Shown here one piece after another: positions 51,291 to 64,000 of a stretch of DNA of 64,000 nt; positions within the stretch are counted from its first letter, which is position 1; the number at the start of each line of letters is the position of its first letter. The stretch lies in the NCBI GenBank assembly GCA_013365365.1, contig JABVXU010000073.1:62001-126000 (forward strand), written 5' to 3'. The notes under the pieces were generated by a model. That model worked only from the letters and a program-made list of their open reading frames with translations. It had not been told where the DNA came from and searched no databases. This DNA comes from Cruorifilaria tuberocauda (lineage: Eukaryota; Nematoda; Chromadorea; Rhabditida; Onchocercidae). The translations under genes were made by a program, and so were the position numbers.

Positions 51291-53613
51291 AATTTTTTTA
51301 AACAAAAAGTATTATTACCAATTTCATCAATGATATGCTATTAGCTATAATATTTCCATAAAGTTGAACAACTGGTACATTTTCAAAATTATCTACTATA
51401 GAAATACAGCAACATATATTTTTTACGATGCTTCATATTAGTTCTTATTAGATTTCGGGATTTTAAGAAGTATGAATAAATAATTCATTAAGGAAGAGCG
51501 ATAGCGTTCGTTAACTAAAAAAAAACAAACGTCAAGACGTACTGCACATTTTCAGCTATCAATCACTTCAACCATAAACGTGTTTCATGCTATTAAATTA
51601 TTAAGGTGTTTTTTATTGTCTTTTATAATTCTACTTTGCATCATCGCGAATCAATCGTTATTTAAAAATTTTATTAAAACAGTAATATCTGATCTTTTTA
51701 ACTGATGATATCGAAAATACGATATCTTACCGATGTTTGCGATTTATATAAAGAATTAATTTAAATGGAATATTACTGAATAGTGGAGCAGTGTTTTTTA
51801 AAATCGAGAAAGCACAGAAAAGTATCCATTTTTATTTTCAAATAATTTATATTAAGAGATTATAATTTGATTCAAAAATGGTGCATGCATTATATTACTA
51901 TAGAGTATAAGATAAAAATTAAATTTATCAAAAAACAGTGTGAACAATTTCTCTATCCCCATGCAATGATTGTACTAAAAGGTTGTAATCGTAAATCTGT
52001 TGCGGTATTATTTATAAATTCTGGACAGAAAAAGTGAAACATACATTTGTAGTTGCGAAGTGGTAGCAATAGGCGAGATGCAGTTTATGAAGAATTAGTG
52101 GTTTGAAAATTTCAAGCGAATTATTTAATGGGTGTGGAAAAGTCTTTGCGAATGGGAAGCTTCAATCATGACCTCCGTGCATTAGCAAGGTGAATGGAAG
52201 CGTTTCCTCTCATGTACTGCACTCTTCTCTCTGCTATCCTTCCTTTCGCACGCTACACAGAAAATTTCAGTTTGTAGGGATAAAAAGGCCTTCTGATATT
52301 GAGATCAAAGTGTGCCACTGTCAGTTTTTCCGACTGTTCCTAAGCCTTTTAAGTTTCTTAGACATTTCCTCACAAAAACAGGAAGTGCCAAAAAAAACTT
52401 TAAATCCGATAGTGTTAGTTAAGGTATAATGTGATAAAATGTCAGAATAAATGCTCAAACATGCCAGTTAACTTTGACTAACTATTATTTCATTTAAAAA
52501 TTAGGACTTCATTTTCCAGCTTAATAACTGAAATAAAATGCTGCAGGACCAGATTTTCGGCACTACAGTTATCCTGTTAATCGGTAAAGGTACAAAGAGC
52601 AACAATACTTAATCCAAACGAGTAAAGCGGTAAAGCACACCAATTATATGGGAACATTATTTCTTATACCACTTCGCACAACGTAAATCGCCCTTTTTAC
52701 TAAACATCAAATACCCGTGAGGTAAATTGTTTTTACACCTATCTGATGATACACTAACCACTTCCTTCTTTCCAGAAAAAAATTTTTTTAAATATAGAAG
52801 TATACAGTGCACTAAAATTATGGACGAAACTAATCTTGACCGGCATGTTCTAGTCATTTAAAAAAAACCCATTGCTAGTTAAACACTCTGGATTAAAGTC
52901 TGTCCTTTATTTTCATTGGATAGCATAAAATGCATTCTACATAATAAGAAATAAACTTAGTACGAAGCAATCTTGCTATTATTTTTTGCTTTTTCTAACT
53001 TCTTATAACTGGATACTACTCTACTTACGTACATACAAAATAGGCTAACTGTCAGGGTATATGAGTTTCCCAACGTTTGTTGAGCAGTTGAGTATGCGTA
53101 TCATTTTCAAGTAAAAATAGATTACCTGCATATACGTTATTTCAAAGGTTTCTAAAATGTAAAGCTTCTGATTATTTCCGTTTTTTCTCAAGAACTAAAT
53201 TAGATAAAGTCAATTTTAGCAGTGGTTCATTAGAAAATAATCAGTTACTCTGTGGATAGACAGAATAGTTTTCAGAACTTCATAATAACAACGCACAGAA
53301 AGTGTCATTTTAAATAACAAAGACAATTCTTAATTACAAAATGAAAAAGACTTAAGAAGAAAGAAAAAAGAAATTCATCTAGCACAAGACACAAAAAGTA
53401 AGAGAGCTGACTTCAAAAATTATTAATCTGCATTAAAGAAATCTTCCAAATATGGAAGGAAACTTCGCAGTTTTTTAAAATTCACATTGGCACATCGATA
53501 ATCATGTAATTTACAAGTAGAAAAAAATGTCTTTTGAAAACTATGCAAGCAGAGAACACCAAGCTAGCAACATATTATTTACATAGACATTGGGACACAG
53601 TTATCTTATTTAT

Positions 53614-53670
53614 GCACACACATTCACACACTGGCACACGCACATGCACATATGCATGCGCATACACAGA
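53614..53670. repeat. CA-rich degenerate microsatellite
   Basis: CACACA-dominated run on the plus strand (GCACACACATTCACACAC, CGCACATGCACATATGC). It is broadly complementary in character to the GT-rich tract 4 kb upstream. Confidence 0.8.
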
Positions 53671-54165
53671 AAAAAATCCTATTGTGAATAAATAATCAAC
53701 GAATGAAAATACAAATCTATGAGAATCGGCAAATTCAGGAGACTAACATTTACTGTTTTGTTTTATTCACACGTGAACTGATGCATCATATAAAGGATAA
53801 AAAGAAAAAACAGTGAAATAAAGATGCATTTTCAGGAATGATGATATTGTGCATGGAAATGCGTAAGAGAACTTTAAAGGTCTTCTTAAAAAAAGCATAC
53901 CAAAACCCATAAATTTCCATGTTACTACAGGAAATTTAATGACACCTCGATTTCTTTCCACGTTTTCATAAACCAGTTTCACCAGAAATGGGGGAATATA
54001 TTAGATGATCAGCGGTCAACCTAAATCTGATCAAGGTTTGATAAACTGCTTATTTAATTTCACGAATAAGGCACGAATCATACAAGCACTGCTCTATCAA
54101 TGGCAAAAAGTCTTTGGTTATATAGTTTTATAAATAGCAAAGAATTTAAAACTGCAAGGTAAACA

Positions 54166-57100
54166 TTAGCAGCTATGATCGGAACTGATAACATGAGTTG
54201 TGAACATATACTTATCGCCACAACCATGACCGCATAAATTACATTTCCATGGATCAGAATCGGAATGTAATCCTTTATGCAAAAGATACAATGTCTGATC
54301 CATAAAAATCATCCCACAATGCATGCATTCCTGGAAATGATTGAAATTTATAAAAATGAAATGCAAAATACCCAACTTTTCTATTTACTAAGACATATTA
54401 GGATAATACTGAAAACAATACATTTTTAAAAATTGAACCTGTTGCTCTTTATCGCCTCCTTCACCATCGGTAGCACTACTACTTCCACTGTCAACCGAAG
54501 GAGAATGAGACTGATCTTCCGTATTCTCACTGCCAGCATTACTAGTTCGTGTCCATAATTGTTGCAGAGCTGTTTCCGGTTTTATATCCTGGAATATCAT
54601 TGATGTCTAGAAACTCATAAAAATAAATAAAACAGTTACCATTATTATAATTTATTTCTAATGCTTAGAAAAAAGTATTTTACCGTAATAAGTGTTGGAG
54701 TGCTCACATTTGATAGGGACAATAACCACTCTTCGTTTGTTATACCATATCCGGTCTAAAATACGATGCAATGAACAGAAACTTTTAGTGCAAAGCAGCC
54801 TAATGGCATGAAAGTCAGACAGAAACTGGATCTTATAAAAGCCCTCACGGGTCCTTTTAGAAATACCTGTTCATAATCCATACATCGAGACATATCTTCA
54901 TTAATAGACGGTTTCATGGATTCCTGTTTAATAAATTTCAATTGTTCCTGAATTGCGGCAACAATAGTTTGCGCATTTGTCCGCCGTTGTTTCTTAGACA
55001 GTGGTGACGTAAACGCATACATATCCTTTGCACCGTTTTCAGATTTAGATTTCACTGGCGATGTTACAATAATATTCGATGTCTGGAATGTAAATGATTG
55101 TTTGTGAATGAACTGATCAATACAATGATAAATGATTTTCTCGCTGCCAATTCCTCACTCGAAAAAATAGAAGATATTTTAAATCATGAAATTTTATGTA
55201 TATTGGTTCTTTATGCTGCCCACCACCAACATAGAATTCAAAAAATTGATTTGCTTATCAGTTTTCTCTAATGAAATCCAGAAATTTCTTATTCTAAAAT
55301 AAGCTATTAGTAAGCATTTAATTCGACTTATTGTTCGAATAGGATCATAAAAATTATTGGAAAGTTCTAGCACTTTTGATTTAGCAAAAAAAAATATCTT
55401 TACACATTATATTAAATCTTTCTTTCTTTTCTAAAAATCAGCTAAAATTTAGACTTTTTTGAATAAAAATCAAAAGACTAAGAAGACTATTTTCCTTATT
55501 TTAGAAGATATTTGAGATGCTGATTTTTTTTTACTTTTAAAGTTTTAGACTTACATCACCCTCATCGTGTTTTGTTTGATAGTGTAACAGAAGCCGCCGA
55601 GAGTTTGCAAAGAGCAGTGAGCACCGTTTACATGATGCAGGAGTTGATGGTGCGATAGCATGCGCTTCATCTAGATGTGTTCGTAAGCTTGCATGTTGAC
55701 TGAATTGCTTATCACAGAGGGCAACTGGACAATCAAAATCTGCTCCTGTCTTTATATGGGTCATAGAATGTTCTTGCATCTAAATTATACAATGAAAATT
55801 TGAAAGATATATAAGTTCTCAAGCAAAATAATGAAAGTTTGAAGAAAAAGATTTTTGTGTAACTAAAAAAACCATTTGACACTTTTTGATTTGAAAATTT
55901 ATTGCAATCATATAATGTGCCATTTATGGCACTTTTTTTGCTTAAGAACTACATGTTAATACATGTCACCTTTAAGCTTCAACAGTATTTTTGCTAATTC
56001 AACATGCAGACCTGATCTTTCCGAAAAAATTTTTTTAGGCAGTATCGACACTGATACGGTTTGACGCCTGTATGTCGCATTCGATGACGATGCATATTGG
56101 CTTTTTGGCTGAATTGCATGTGGCAAATATCGCACTGATACATTTGTCCCTGATGGCGTTCATGTGCATCCTATAAAATATTAGAATTATGAACGACCAA
56201 AAATACTAAGGACTCTTGTAGGTCTAATTGATTCTTTTGTCACTAGAATTCTAACCAGTATGCGAAAATTTCTGCACTAACTGCAAGAAAAAAATGGGTT
56301 CACAATTAATTTTCAATAGTCTTGGGACTCAAGAATTTTTTAGACAAGAAATATATCAAAAATTATAAGGCAAACAAAAGATATGGAGACTTTGAAATTA
56401 AAACTAAAGAAACTCGTTTATATAACCGTAGAAAAACATGGCAATGACAACAGTGTGCCAGGAGGCTAGTATAAGGAACTTGTCGAGAGAAGCTCAGATC
56501 CACAAGGAAAAAACTTTTCAAAGACCACAAAAAAAATATCCTTAGCTGAAAATAAAATAATGAAGGCTAACCAAATGACTCTTCATATGCTGCGACATAC
56601 AGGTTTCAAAATTGCAGTGTGGACAAACGTGCATAGTTTTGCTACTGCTGCTATTGGTGGTTGTGGTTGTTGCTTTGGAAGTGCTATTATTACCGGAGAC
56701 TGGCGGTGAAGAGGCGGTCGCCGGGGAAAACTGCTCGGGGGATGACAGGTTCGGTGTTGATGACGACTCGTCCAAATCCTCGTTCCATTCCTGAAAATCG
56801 TATCATCTTCCATCCCACGATATATGCACCAACCCAACTGGTTGTTTAATCCTCGTGACTGCCACAGAACTACACTAAATCGAGATCTAACAAAGGGCTC
56901 AAATGCAAAGCGCTCCCCCTCCATCTATTTCCCCAATCCACTCTTCACCCTGATCCGAAATACTCATTCCTACCCTTCCTCCAAATATCAACAAATATGT
57001 CGTATCCCTTTACTCTTAAAACCAAAAATTCCACAGACTATCCTCATTCCTCAGTTTAGAGCATATTTTAATCCCAAATAAGTTTAGAACGAAATTTTCG

Positions 57101-57818
57101 CATAAACCAAGTGAATACATCCGCATGAATTTTGCCAAATATATCATTCCAGAGAAGCACAGGTGTATAGATATTACTTCTCAATGGTAACTCATCAGTC
57201 AAAAGAAATTGAAAAAGTCTATAAAATGATTAGTTTCTCTTTCACGGTAGTTTTATATTAGTATTGCCTATGTCTTCAAGTTTTGTATCAAAATTCACTC
57301 CTGAGTATATAAAGAGAATGAAAGGCAAAGAGGGTTGAAAATAAATAATTCATCAAGTTAGAAACGCGTTCTACATAACATACCTAATAATTCACGAGTT
57401 TTCATAATACAGTTATTAGGCAGCGGATAAGGTATGCATGTTTAATCCTGAACATTTTACGAAATATGTTTTTCTTAGTAAGATGTTAACACGTTTAAGA
57501 ATCCGAATTTAAAATTCCTTCCATTTCATTTCACTCTTTTGTATCCCTTTCCAACACAATTGCATAGCAAACACGAAACTGTCTCTTGATGACTAAAGAA
57601 AAGCATCTCGAGAAGTGATAGAATAATCATCACACATTCTTAGCAAAGAAAAGAAAAAAACCAATGGATTATAACAAAAGAGAAACCTGCCGACTACTAG
57701 TATCTGTGGTGGTAAGATGTCGCTCATTTTCATGCTGTTCAATGTGCTCCTTGAAATCAGTAAAATTATTTGTCATAAAGCCGCATTGAGTGCACGCGTT
57801 CATGTCCTCCATCGTCAT
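54166..57818 (-). CDS. Hunchback/Ikaros-like C2H2 zinc-finger transcription factor
   Basis: DNA-binding regulator of the Hunchback/Ikaros-like group (C. elegans relatives include HBL-1, ZTF-16 and EHN-3; I cannot decide which). Exons: 57818-57687, 56790-56572, 56170-56012, 55779-55555, 55082-54867, 54755-54684, 54588-54439, 54330-54166; 445 residues. Eight fingers: CTQC..HIEQH; CPHC..HLDAH, split by an intron; CDIC..HRMRH; CRYC..HSMTH, split by an intron; CPVALC..HLDEAH; CKRC..HYQTKH; and a C-terminal pair, CMHC..HKGLH and CNLC..H-x5-H, separated by SDSDPWK, which matches the Ikaros/Hunchback dimerisation pair. Between them lie Ser/Thr-rich and acidic linkers. Every intron is phase 0. The first exon shown begins ATG right after a TTTGTAG acceptor, so it may be the trans-spliced start or an internal exon with more 5' sequence upstream. 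Confidence 0.9.
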
Positions 57819-60522
57819 CTACAAATCAAATCATTTATTTTCTTATGGAAGCTCACTTAATCACTGACAGTTCGAACAACAAATAAAACAGCCGAAACCA
57901 TTTGACATCTGGCATTAAAAACTTCGTTTTTCAATATCCATCCGTGTGTTGTCTATCTTTCTCATTGCTGTCTTTAGTAAGCATTTCATGTGGTATTTAT
58001 TTCCTACTTATTTCATTGAAATTGGGTCACATTTCTTACTATAGCAACAACTTATTTATAACTATTTTCGCATCAAATCATTCAGGAATTCCCATCAGGA
58101 GATGGAACAGTCTTGATAATCTTGATAACCTTAAGGTCATCGGTACTCTCCTTCATTACGGCAACGTCGTATAATTCAACGACAACAAAGGAAATATGAA
58201 ATTTGTTTTCAATCACGAGATGGACTGTTATGAGCCAATCAGTCGAACATAGATATAATCACGCATCAAGCTGAGTGTGAACAGGAGATGGACGAGAATG
58301 AAAAATTTGGGAAGCTTTGTTAATTAATATGGACCCGTGAGATATACGTCCATCATTATCCTTATTTATACATCCATTCCAACAACAATTATATCTCACT
58401 TTAAAAGTAAATAATAATTAATTACACCATCTTATCAGCGTTCTGCTCAGAAAGTAAGGCTCACGCTTGGATTTCAATTGCTCTCTGGAATGAATCAACG
58501 AGCAGCGAATAAACTGGTCTTGCACCATTAATACAACATTTGCCAAATGCGCATCTCGTCAAATATCAACTTACACAAATGGGCAAAAGATGAAAAGTAC
58601 ACTAATATTGGGAAATAATTCATTTAAAATACAGCCACAAAGCAAAGCAAATACTAATCAAATAAGCAAAAAAAAAACTGCTCCACTTGTTTCATTGCAA
58701 TTGCAATTTATTTAACTTCTTTATAATCTTTATAGACAATACTAAAAGCATTCTTATATGATAAATAAAGTTGGTAATAGGATTCGAATTAGTTACAAAG
58801 ATGTATCTACTTCTGCACAACATTCAGTAAATCCAAATATGAAATTTTGCTTTAAAACAGAATAAGCAGTGCTGAGTGTAAACAGCAATGAAGATAAAAC
58901 TGTCAACAATTCAAATAACCAATGAGATTATTAATTGGGTAAATGATATTCTGAAGGGAATCTGCCATATAAATAACTTTCATGAAACTATATCGCATAT
59001 CCATCCGTAAACGAAAAAAAGTCCATCACCTTCTCAATGAATACTGCCCAAACATGTGACTAATTAGAGTATAAGCGACTTGAATAGAATAATTCCATCA
59101 ACAAAAAATATAAAGATAAAAAATTATAAAGATATGAGCCTGCCGAATTTACATAATAATATCATTTCGAGTTAAAAAAATACACAACGTTAAATTGAAA
59201 AAATATGAACTTTAAATGGAACCTAAATTTTAAGAAATAAACTGCTGGAAATATTGATGGATTTAAAGATAAAAGTTCCCCGGAATGATTCCGAAAAGCG
59301 AAACTTCTTGGACTACCCGACTATTATCACTTCTCGTATGTATTTCCGGATTAGCGTTTTTACTAATTTATTTGCTATTCGTACTTAATCAAATTAGCAA
59401 ATTTCTCATCATAAACATAACTAAAAACTGATTTCATATAATGGCATCCTGGATGCCGTTCCTTTTAGTTCTCAATTGGGACCATCCCGAAAAGAGATTG
59501 CATGCTTGAAATACTTAATTAAATTCATCACTGCTTTATTTGGGAACTTAATCCACTGCTTCTGAAATCAGAAGAAACTGGTCTTCTATTTCTAAAAGCG
59601 GTAAATAAAGCTATGAAATTAGAGATAGAAAAAGCATGTAGATGTGGATTAAAAATTTCTTTTAATTCTATCGGATTTTAATTAAACTAAATGTAATCTC
59701 CAATAAAAGTGTAATGATATAACATTAATAATACCTCTGTTATCATTTGAGGTAGTTACATATGCAATAGAGTACCAGGTGCCTTAAAATTCAAGTACGT
59801 AACAAATTTTGATGCGGGAAGATGGTAAAGACTGAAACAGGATTAGAAAAGAAATGGAGCTGCTAATGAATGTTGAAAAACTATTCAGAAGGCCAATCGA
59901 GAAATATGACCTTGATTCGCGAATTTGTGGCTGCAAGTCCTTGCTTGGTGCAGTGCTCTCTCCATCCCTTCTTCTCTGAACAGGTATGTTGTGTTGACCA
60001 TCTTATTTGCATTTCTCTTGGTCCGCTTGCTATCATCCCAAACTCTTATTCCTATTCTAATCGAAAAGAGAAATCCTGCTCAATATAGAGATAGATGAAA
60101 AAGAAGGAAGTGATTTTCCGATTCAAATGAACAACAAAATAAAGCTAACGGTTTGTCTGAACTGGATGAGTCGACTGTCCGATAAAATTACGCCGTGGGG
60201 TAGCGGAGTTATAGTGGACAATGTGGTGGACAGTGGACAAGTGAGCAAGCAGACAACCGAACTTCACATCTCCTTACCCTCTCTCCCAGTCTAAAACTTC
60301 CTTGCCATTCACCTCGACTGCAACAACACTATCTTCCGAATTGAACAATTAGTTCCTCACGACTCAAATAACGTCACCCAACAAGCAAACAATCCGCAGC
60401 AATCATCTTAAAAACTGTTATCTTCACTTCCTACTATGAAGATTACCAGGCTTTACTTTTTTCCTTAGGAAGTTCAAACTCGAAAATGTATAAAACACAA
60501 TCGAACACAGTTTCACACTGTA

Positions 60523-60541
60523 TATATATATATATATATAT
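60523..60541. repeat. (TA)n microsatellite
   Basis: Perfect alternating TA for about 19 bases. Confidence 0.85.
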
Positions 60542-62629
60542 TGTAATACAAATTTTATGATGACAGTGAATTATGTGAAATGCAAATGAAAGTAAGAGTC
60601 CGTGGATTACATCGAAAACAGATCCCAAGAGAAACGGAACAGAAAAGCTTTGATAAAGAAGCCGGTCTATTATTCATCAGTTTGTGCCAATATAGAAGGA
60701 ACGCTGCTCATTGCAATACAAAAAAATTTTGTCAAAATATAGAGACCAAATGTCATGGAAGAAGCATCTCGGCTAACAGATTTTTGGTGAACTTTTATAA
60801 GTCGACAGGTTATCGAAGTTTCAAATAATTTCTTTAAACCGAAGATATTCGAAATGCGATAGTAAAAAAAGAAAAAACAAACTGTATGCAACAGTTTGAT
60901 AGAGAAGTGTTTTTGTTGGCAAAATATAAGGGACTAAATCTTGTCTACTGAGCTTGATGAGCAGAATATTGGAAGAACAGAACACGATGAGATGTCCGAT
61001 TAATTTATCAAGAAATTCTAAAGTCCAAAATGAGTAGGATCCCGACTACGGATTTCAGTAAAATTTTGAATCCCGACCATAAAGAAGTGTCAAAATAGAG
61101 AATTAAAATTCCAATGGATGTAGTATTTTTATGGAAAGGCGAAGAGGAATAGAAGGAAGTGATAAATGGAGAAGTGTCTTTAAATGTAGAAAACAGCGAT
61201 AATATTCATGAACAAAACTAAGTGAATTCAGACAAATAAATAAATATGGATATATAGGAATAAATAAAATAAATATCTGTGCGCTACTTCACTCTCCCTT
61301 TTCCTACTTATTTCTAAGGATATACAATAGAGAGATATCTGTAGGCATCTACATATACATAATGTAGATAAAACAAAATAAAATGGAGAGGTGAGTAGAG
61401 CTGAATGATATTGGAAGAGGGAGAAGATTTGAAAGCAGGTCTGAATGGTTGCAAACACCGTAATCCGGATGTATATGTATGTTTGGTGATGTATTCGACG
61501 TCGATCTCTGTTCACAGATAACAAGCTAAACGCACGGCGGGCTCAACACCCCGGTATCCTTCCTGGGCAGATTATGTGCCCGCCCGTGTTTTCATGCCCG
61601 TCCCCTCCACATACACAACACTTCGGTCCGTCGTGGAACCCTCCCTTTAGCAACTCGTCTGCTTGTTTACTTCAACCAGTTACGCCATTTGGGAAGCAAA
61701 GTGGAGGAAATCATTAGTCGTAATCCACACCTTTATCACTATTCAACTTCCCATACTCACCGCTTTTACTGCCATGCTACTTACCGCTTATCCATTATCT
61801 TCTTCATATTTGCATCAGATAATTTGTGCATAATTATCTAATCTGTTTGACAAAGTCAAAAGTTTCATCTCAGTGGAAGACAACCACATACATACGGAGT
61901 TGTATATTCGACTGACGGGACACATCCTATATCTCTAATGAAGTTTCAAGCTTTTCTTCACTTACAATAAACCAATTTTAGAGTCAGAATTTCTACAAAA
62001 TAAAGTGATTATAGGAAATGATAACTAAGATGACTAGCAATCTAAACGTACAGATAATACTATCAGGATAAGGCAAGCTGAAAAGAAGTAATTTAAAAAT
62101 AAATGGGACAGAAATAGAAACGAAGAGCGAAGGTGCTACAGACATCTAAGAATTGCTATGGAATATTTATACAGAAGTTTATCCGTTCTATAGAAATAAA
62201 GAAAAACTTTGTTGATGATTGAATTGAATCACAGTAATACTAAATACACTAAATATCTCCCAGACATTTGTACAAAACAGCCTAGGCCATTGGAAGAAGT
62301 TAGAACTGAAATGATAATTACTGATATTGCGAAAGACTTGTAATCGTAATGCTGAATGAGGAAGGAAAAAAGATAAATAATTTTCGATAGAAACTTACAG
62401 ACGAAAATAGGAATACCAATAGCGTTACCATGAATTAAAAGGTATCTGGAGATACGAAACTTATCAAGATTACGTAAATATATTTATGAAGAAATCGAAA
62501 AGTTATTTAAATCGGAACCGGATTTTATTGAAATAATGTGCCTTTAAAGAAGAGGAGAATTTTGAGGATAATTTAAATTTTCCAGAGAAGAAAATGAAAT
62601 GTGTTTTTGAAAAATGCAGATAAAATTGG

Positions 62630-62705
62630 TCAGAGATTGATAAGAAAAAAGCAGGAAAGAGATGGGAGATGAGGAGAGAAGATAGGGAAGGGGAAGGCGA
62701 ACAGG
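62630..62705. repeat. Purine-rich tract
   Basis: Mostly A/G on the plus strand, with GGGAGATGAGGAGAGAAG and GGGAAGGGGAAGG words, directly before the GC-richer island at 62740-62930. Confidence 0.7.
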
Positions 62706-64000
62706 TAGGAGAGTATTATGTTTAGGTGAAAACCAACGATGATTTGAACGGATGGATGAAGTGCGCAACCAAGAGTGGAAGGCGCCCATCCTTGAACGTC
62801 CACAAAGTGACCTTGGCGCTCCTCTCAATCAACGTTATCCAAAACGATCCGGGATTCGACATCGTGGGAGGATGGGACAATGGAGATGCGGTGGATCGGA
62901 TCCTCCTCCACTATTTTCGATAAATAACTACAATCCCCTACACATACGTCCACGGTATTTTCCCAAAACAGCAGCTAGCTTATGCATTTCTTTCAACACT
63001 TCTTCCCTCCTTCACATCCTGAATTACTTTCTCTCCTTCCCCTTCTCCTCCCCCACCTCATCAATAAGCAGTACTCGTATATCTTTCGCATCCTTCCTAT
63101 CACTAACAGTTTCAATGATCACATAAACAAGTATACATTTCACAACATTCCCGAGTAATTGTTTCCACCCATTAGGAAAGGAAAAGTAGGAGGTGTTTCA
63201 TGCAGAAGTGCACAATCGGGGAGTATACCGAGATCCTAACTAGCAATAAGTACAGAGAAGGGAGGAACCTGTATGTGACACTTCCCATCATCATTACCTG
63301 AACATCGTAATAAACTCCCTGCCTTTCTTCCTACAATCTCTCCTGATGTGATGATAAGCCTTGCAATTATTAATATTCATAGAAACAGAAAATAAATGTA
63401 TTTGATAATGAAACACTAAGTATGATGGATCTAAGACCGGATCAGCGATTGGGAATGGCATAAGGATCAGGATGTCGCATACAAGGAATAAAATCAGCGA
63501 AACAATGTTGAGATAAGCTACCACTATATGGGAAAATGTGTGAGGTTTCCAGTTGATGGGAGGAACGCAACTCACACAGATACATATAGGCGCAGAGCCG
63601 ATAACGGTACACACTTAGACAGCTTTCAACGCCGATGTTTGGGAAAGTGGTGATGATCTGTTCCAGCGATCCGGAAAGCCATTATCGGGCTTTCCTCTCT
63701 CTTCTTCCTCACAGCAGTGATAAACAAAAGAACCAAATTCAATTCTTCCTTCGATTGCTTTGAACTCCAGTTTACAGTTATGTAAAAGCTTAGCCTACGT
63801 AACTTATGTTAAGACTTCCCATCCTTTGATATACTGTATTGTTTCATCATGAATATCATTATCTCGATGTTATTTGCATTACCATTATAATTTTCTCCGT
63901 GATAACACTGTGACCCGTATTATCGCTGCCGTTATCATTGCTGTCACTCTCACTATCACCATCACTATTTCGTGTCACTTTATCAGCTTTACAAACACCA

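Larger units (their letters stand above)
46809..54165. other. Gene-poor interval upstream of the CUB gene
   Basis: About 7.4 kb with no firmly supported gene. It contains the candidate Cys-rich exons near 50.7-51.3 kb, a purine-rich tract at 48127-48205, a GT-rich tract at 49503-49578 and a CA-rich tract at 53614-53670. Remaining open frames are short and AT-driven. Confidence 0.5.
57819..64000. other. Upstream region of the zinc-finger gene with scattered GC-richer islands
   Basis: About 6 kb without a supported gene. Against an AT-rich background, patches near 60150-60300, 61540-61700 and 62740-62930 have clearly higher G+C and are open in more than one frame. They may be unseen 5' exons, promoters or conserved regulatory elements of the zinc-finger gene. 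A (TA)n tract lies at 60523-60541 and a purine-rich tract at 62630-62705. Confidence 0.45.

Noticed and set aside
56583..56924. 113-codon minus-strand and overlapping plus-strand frames
   Set aside because: They are out-of-frame or antisense readings of the Ser/Thr-rich zinc-finger exon 56790-56572.
63294..63614. 106-codon minus-strand frame
   Set aside because: Hydrophobic, Ile/Leu/Phe-rich translation with no motif, no initiating context and no splice partners; composition alone explains it.

Overview
The window reads as nuclear DNA of a nematode, most likely a filarial (clade III) worm. I base this on roughly two-thirds A+T, genes cut into many small exons by short to medium introns with GTAAGT-like donors and TTTCAG/TTTTAG acceptors, and probable spliced-leader acceptors directly upstream of several start codons. 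Closest matches among proteins I recognise are nematode and other metazoan housekeeping or developmental genes. I see no bacterial operon, CRISPR array, intact transposon or tRNA gene. Exon boundaries below were placed by hand from splice signals, reading phase and recalled family alignments, so individual junctions need transcript support.

Layout. 1-6985 (+): 3' two thirds of a peroxidasin-type gene (Ig domains, haem peroxidase, VWC). 8388-13099 (-): a complete Bicaudal-D dynein adaptor. 17197-21003 (-): UFSP2/ODR-8, the UFM1 protease, with one apparent frameshift. 22445-25425 (-): V-ATPase subunit C (VHA-11). 26421-28327 (-): the H/ACA snoRNP protein GAR1. 29176-32367 (+): a CDC50/TMEM30 flippase beta subunit, divergent from GAR1. 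34189-36454 (-): an unrecognised acidic 168-residue protein. 44528-46808 (-): a secreted/type I membrane protein with one CUB and one LDLa domain. 54166-57818 (-): a Hunchback/Ikaros-like C2H2 zinc-finger gene, perhaps lacking its 5' end. Long gene-poor stretches lie at 36.5-44.5, 46.8-54.1 and 57.8-64.0 kb; two weak gene candidates sit there (38.05-38.36 and 50.7-51.3 kb).

The genes do not form one pathway. They are neighbours with separate jobs: extracellular matrix cross-linking, cargo transport on dynein, UFM1 maturation, organelle acidification, rRNA pseudouridylation, lipid flipping, probable receptor accessory function, and transcription control. The most interesting points are in splicing and gene structure: two probable GC-AG introns in the CDC50 gene, an 82-bp tandem duplication that copies the last 3' splice site of Bicaudal-D, a read-through option in Bicaudal-D that would remove its cargo domain, the UFSP2 frameshift at a homopolymer, and a peroxidasin that has Ala in place of the usual haem-linking Asp. 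I found no clear new multi-gene system.
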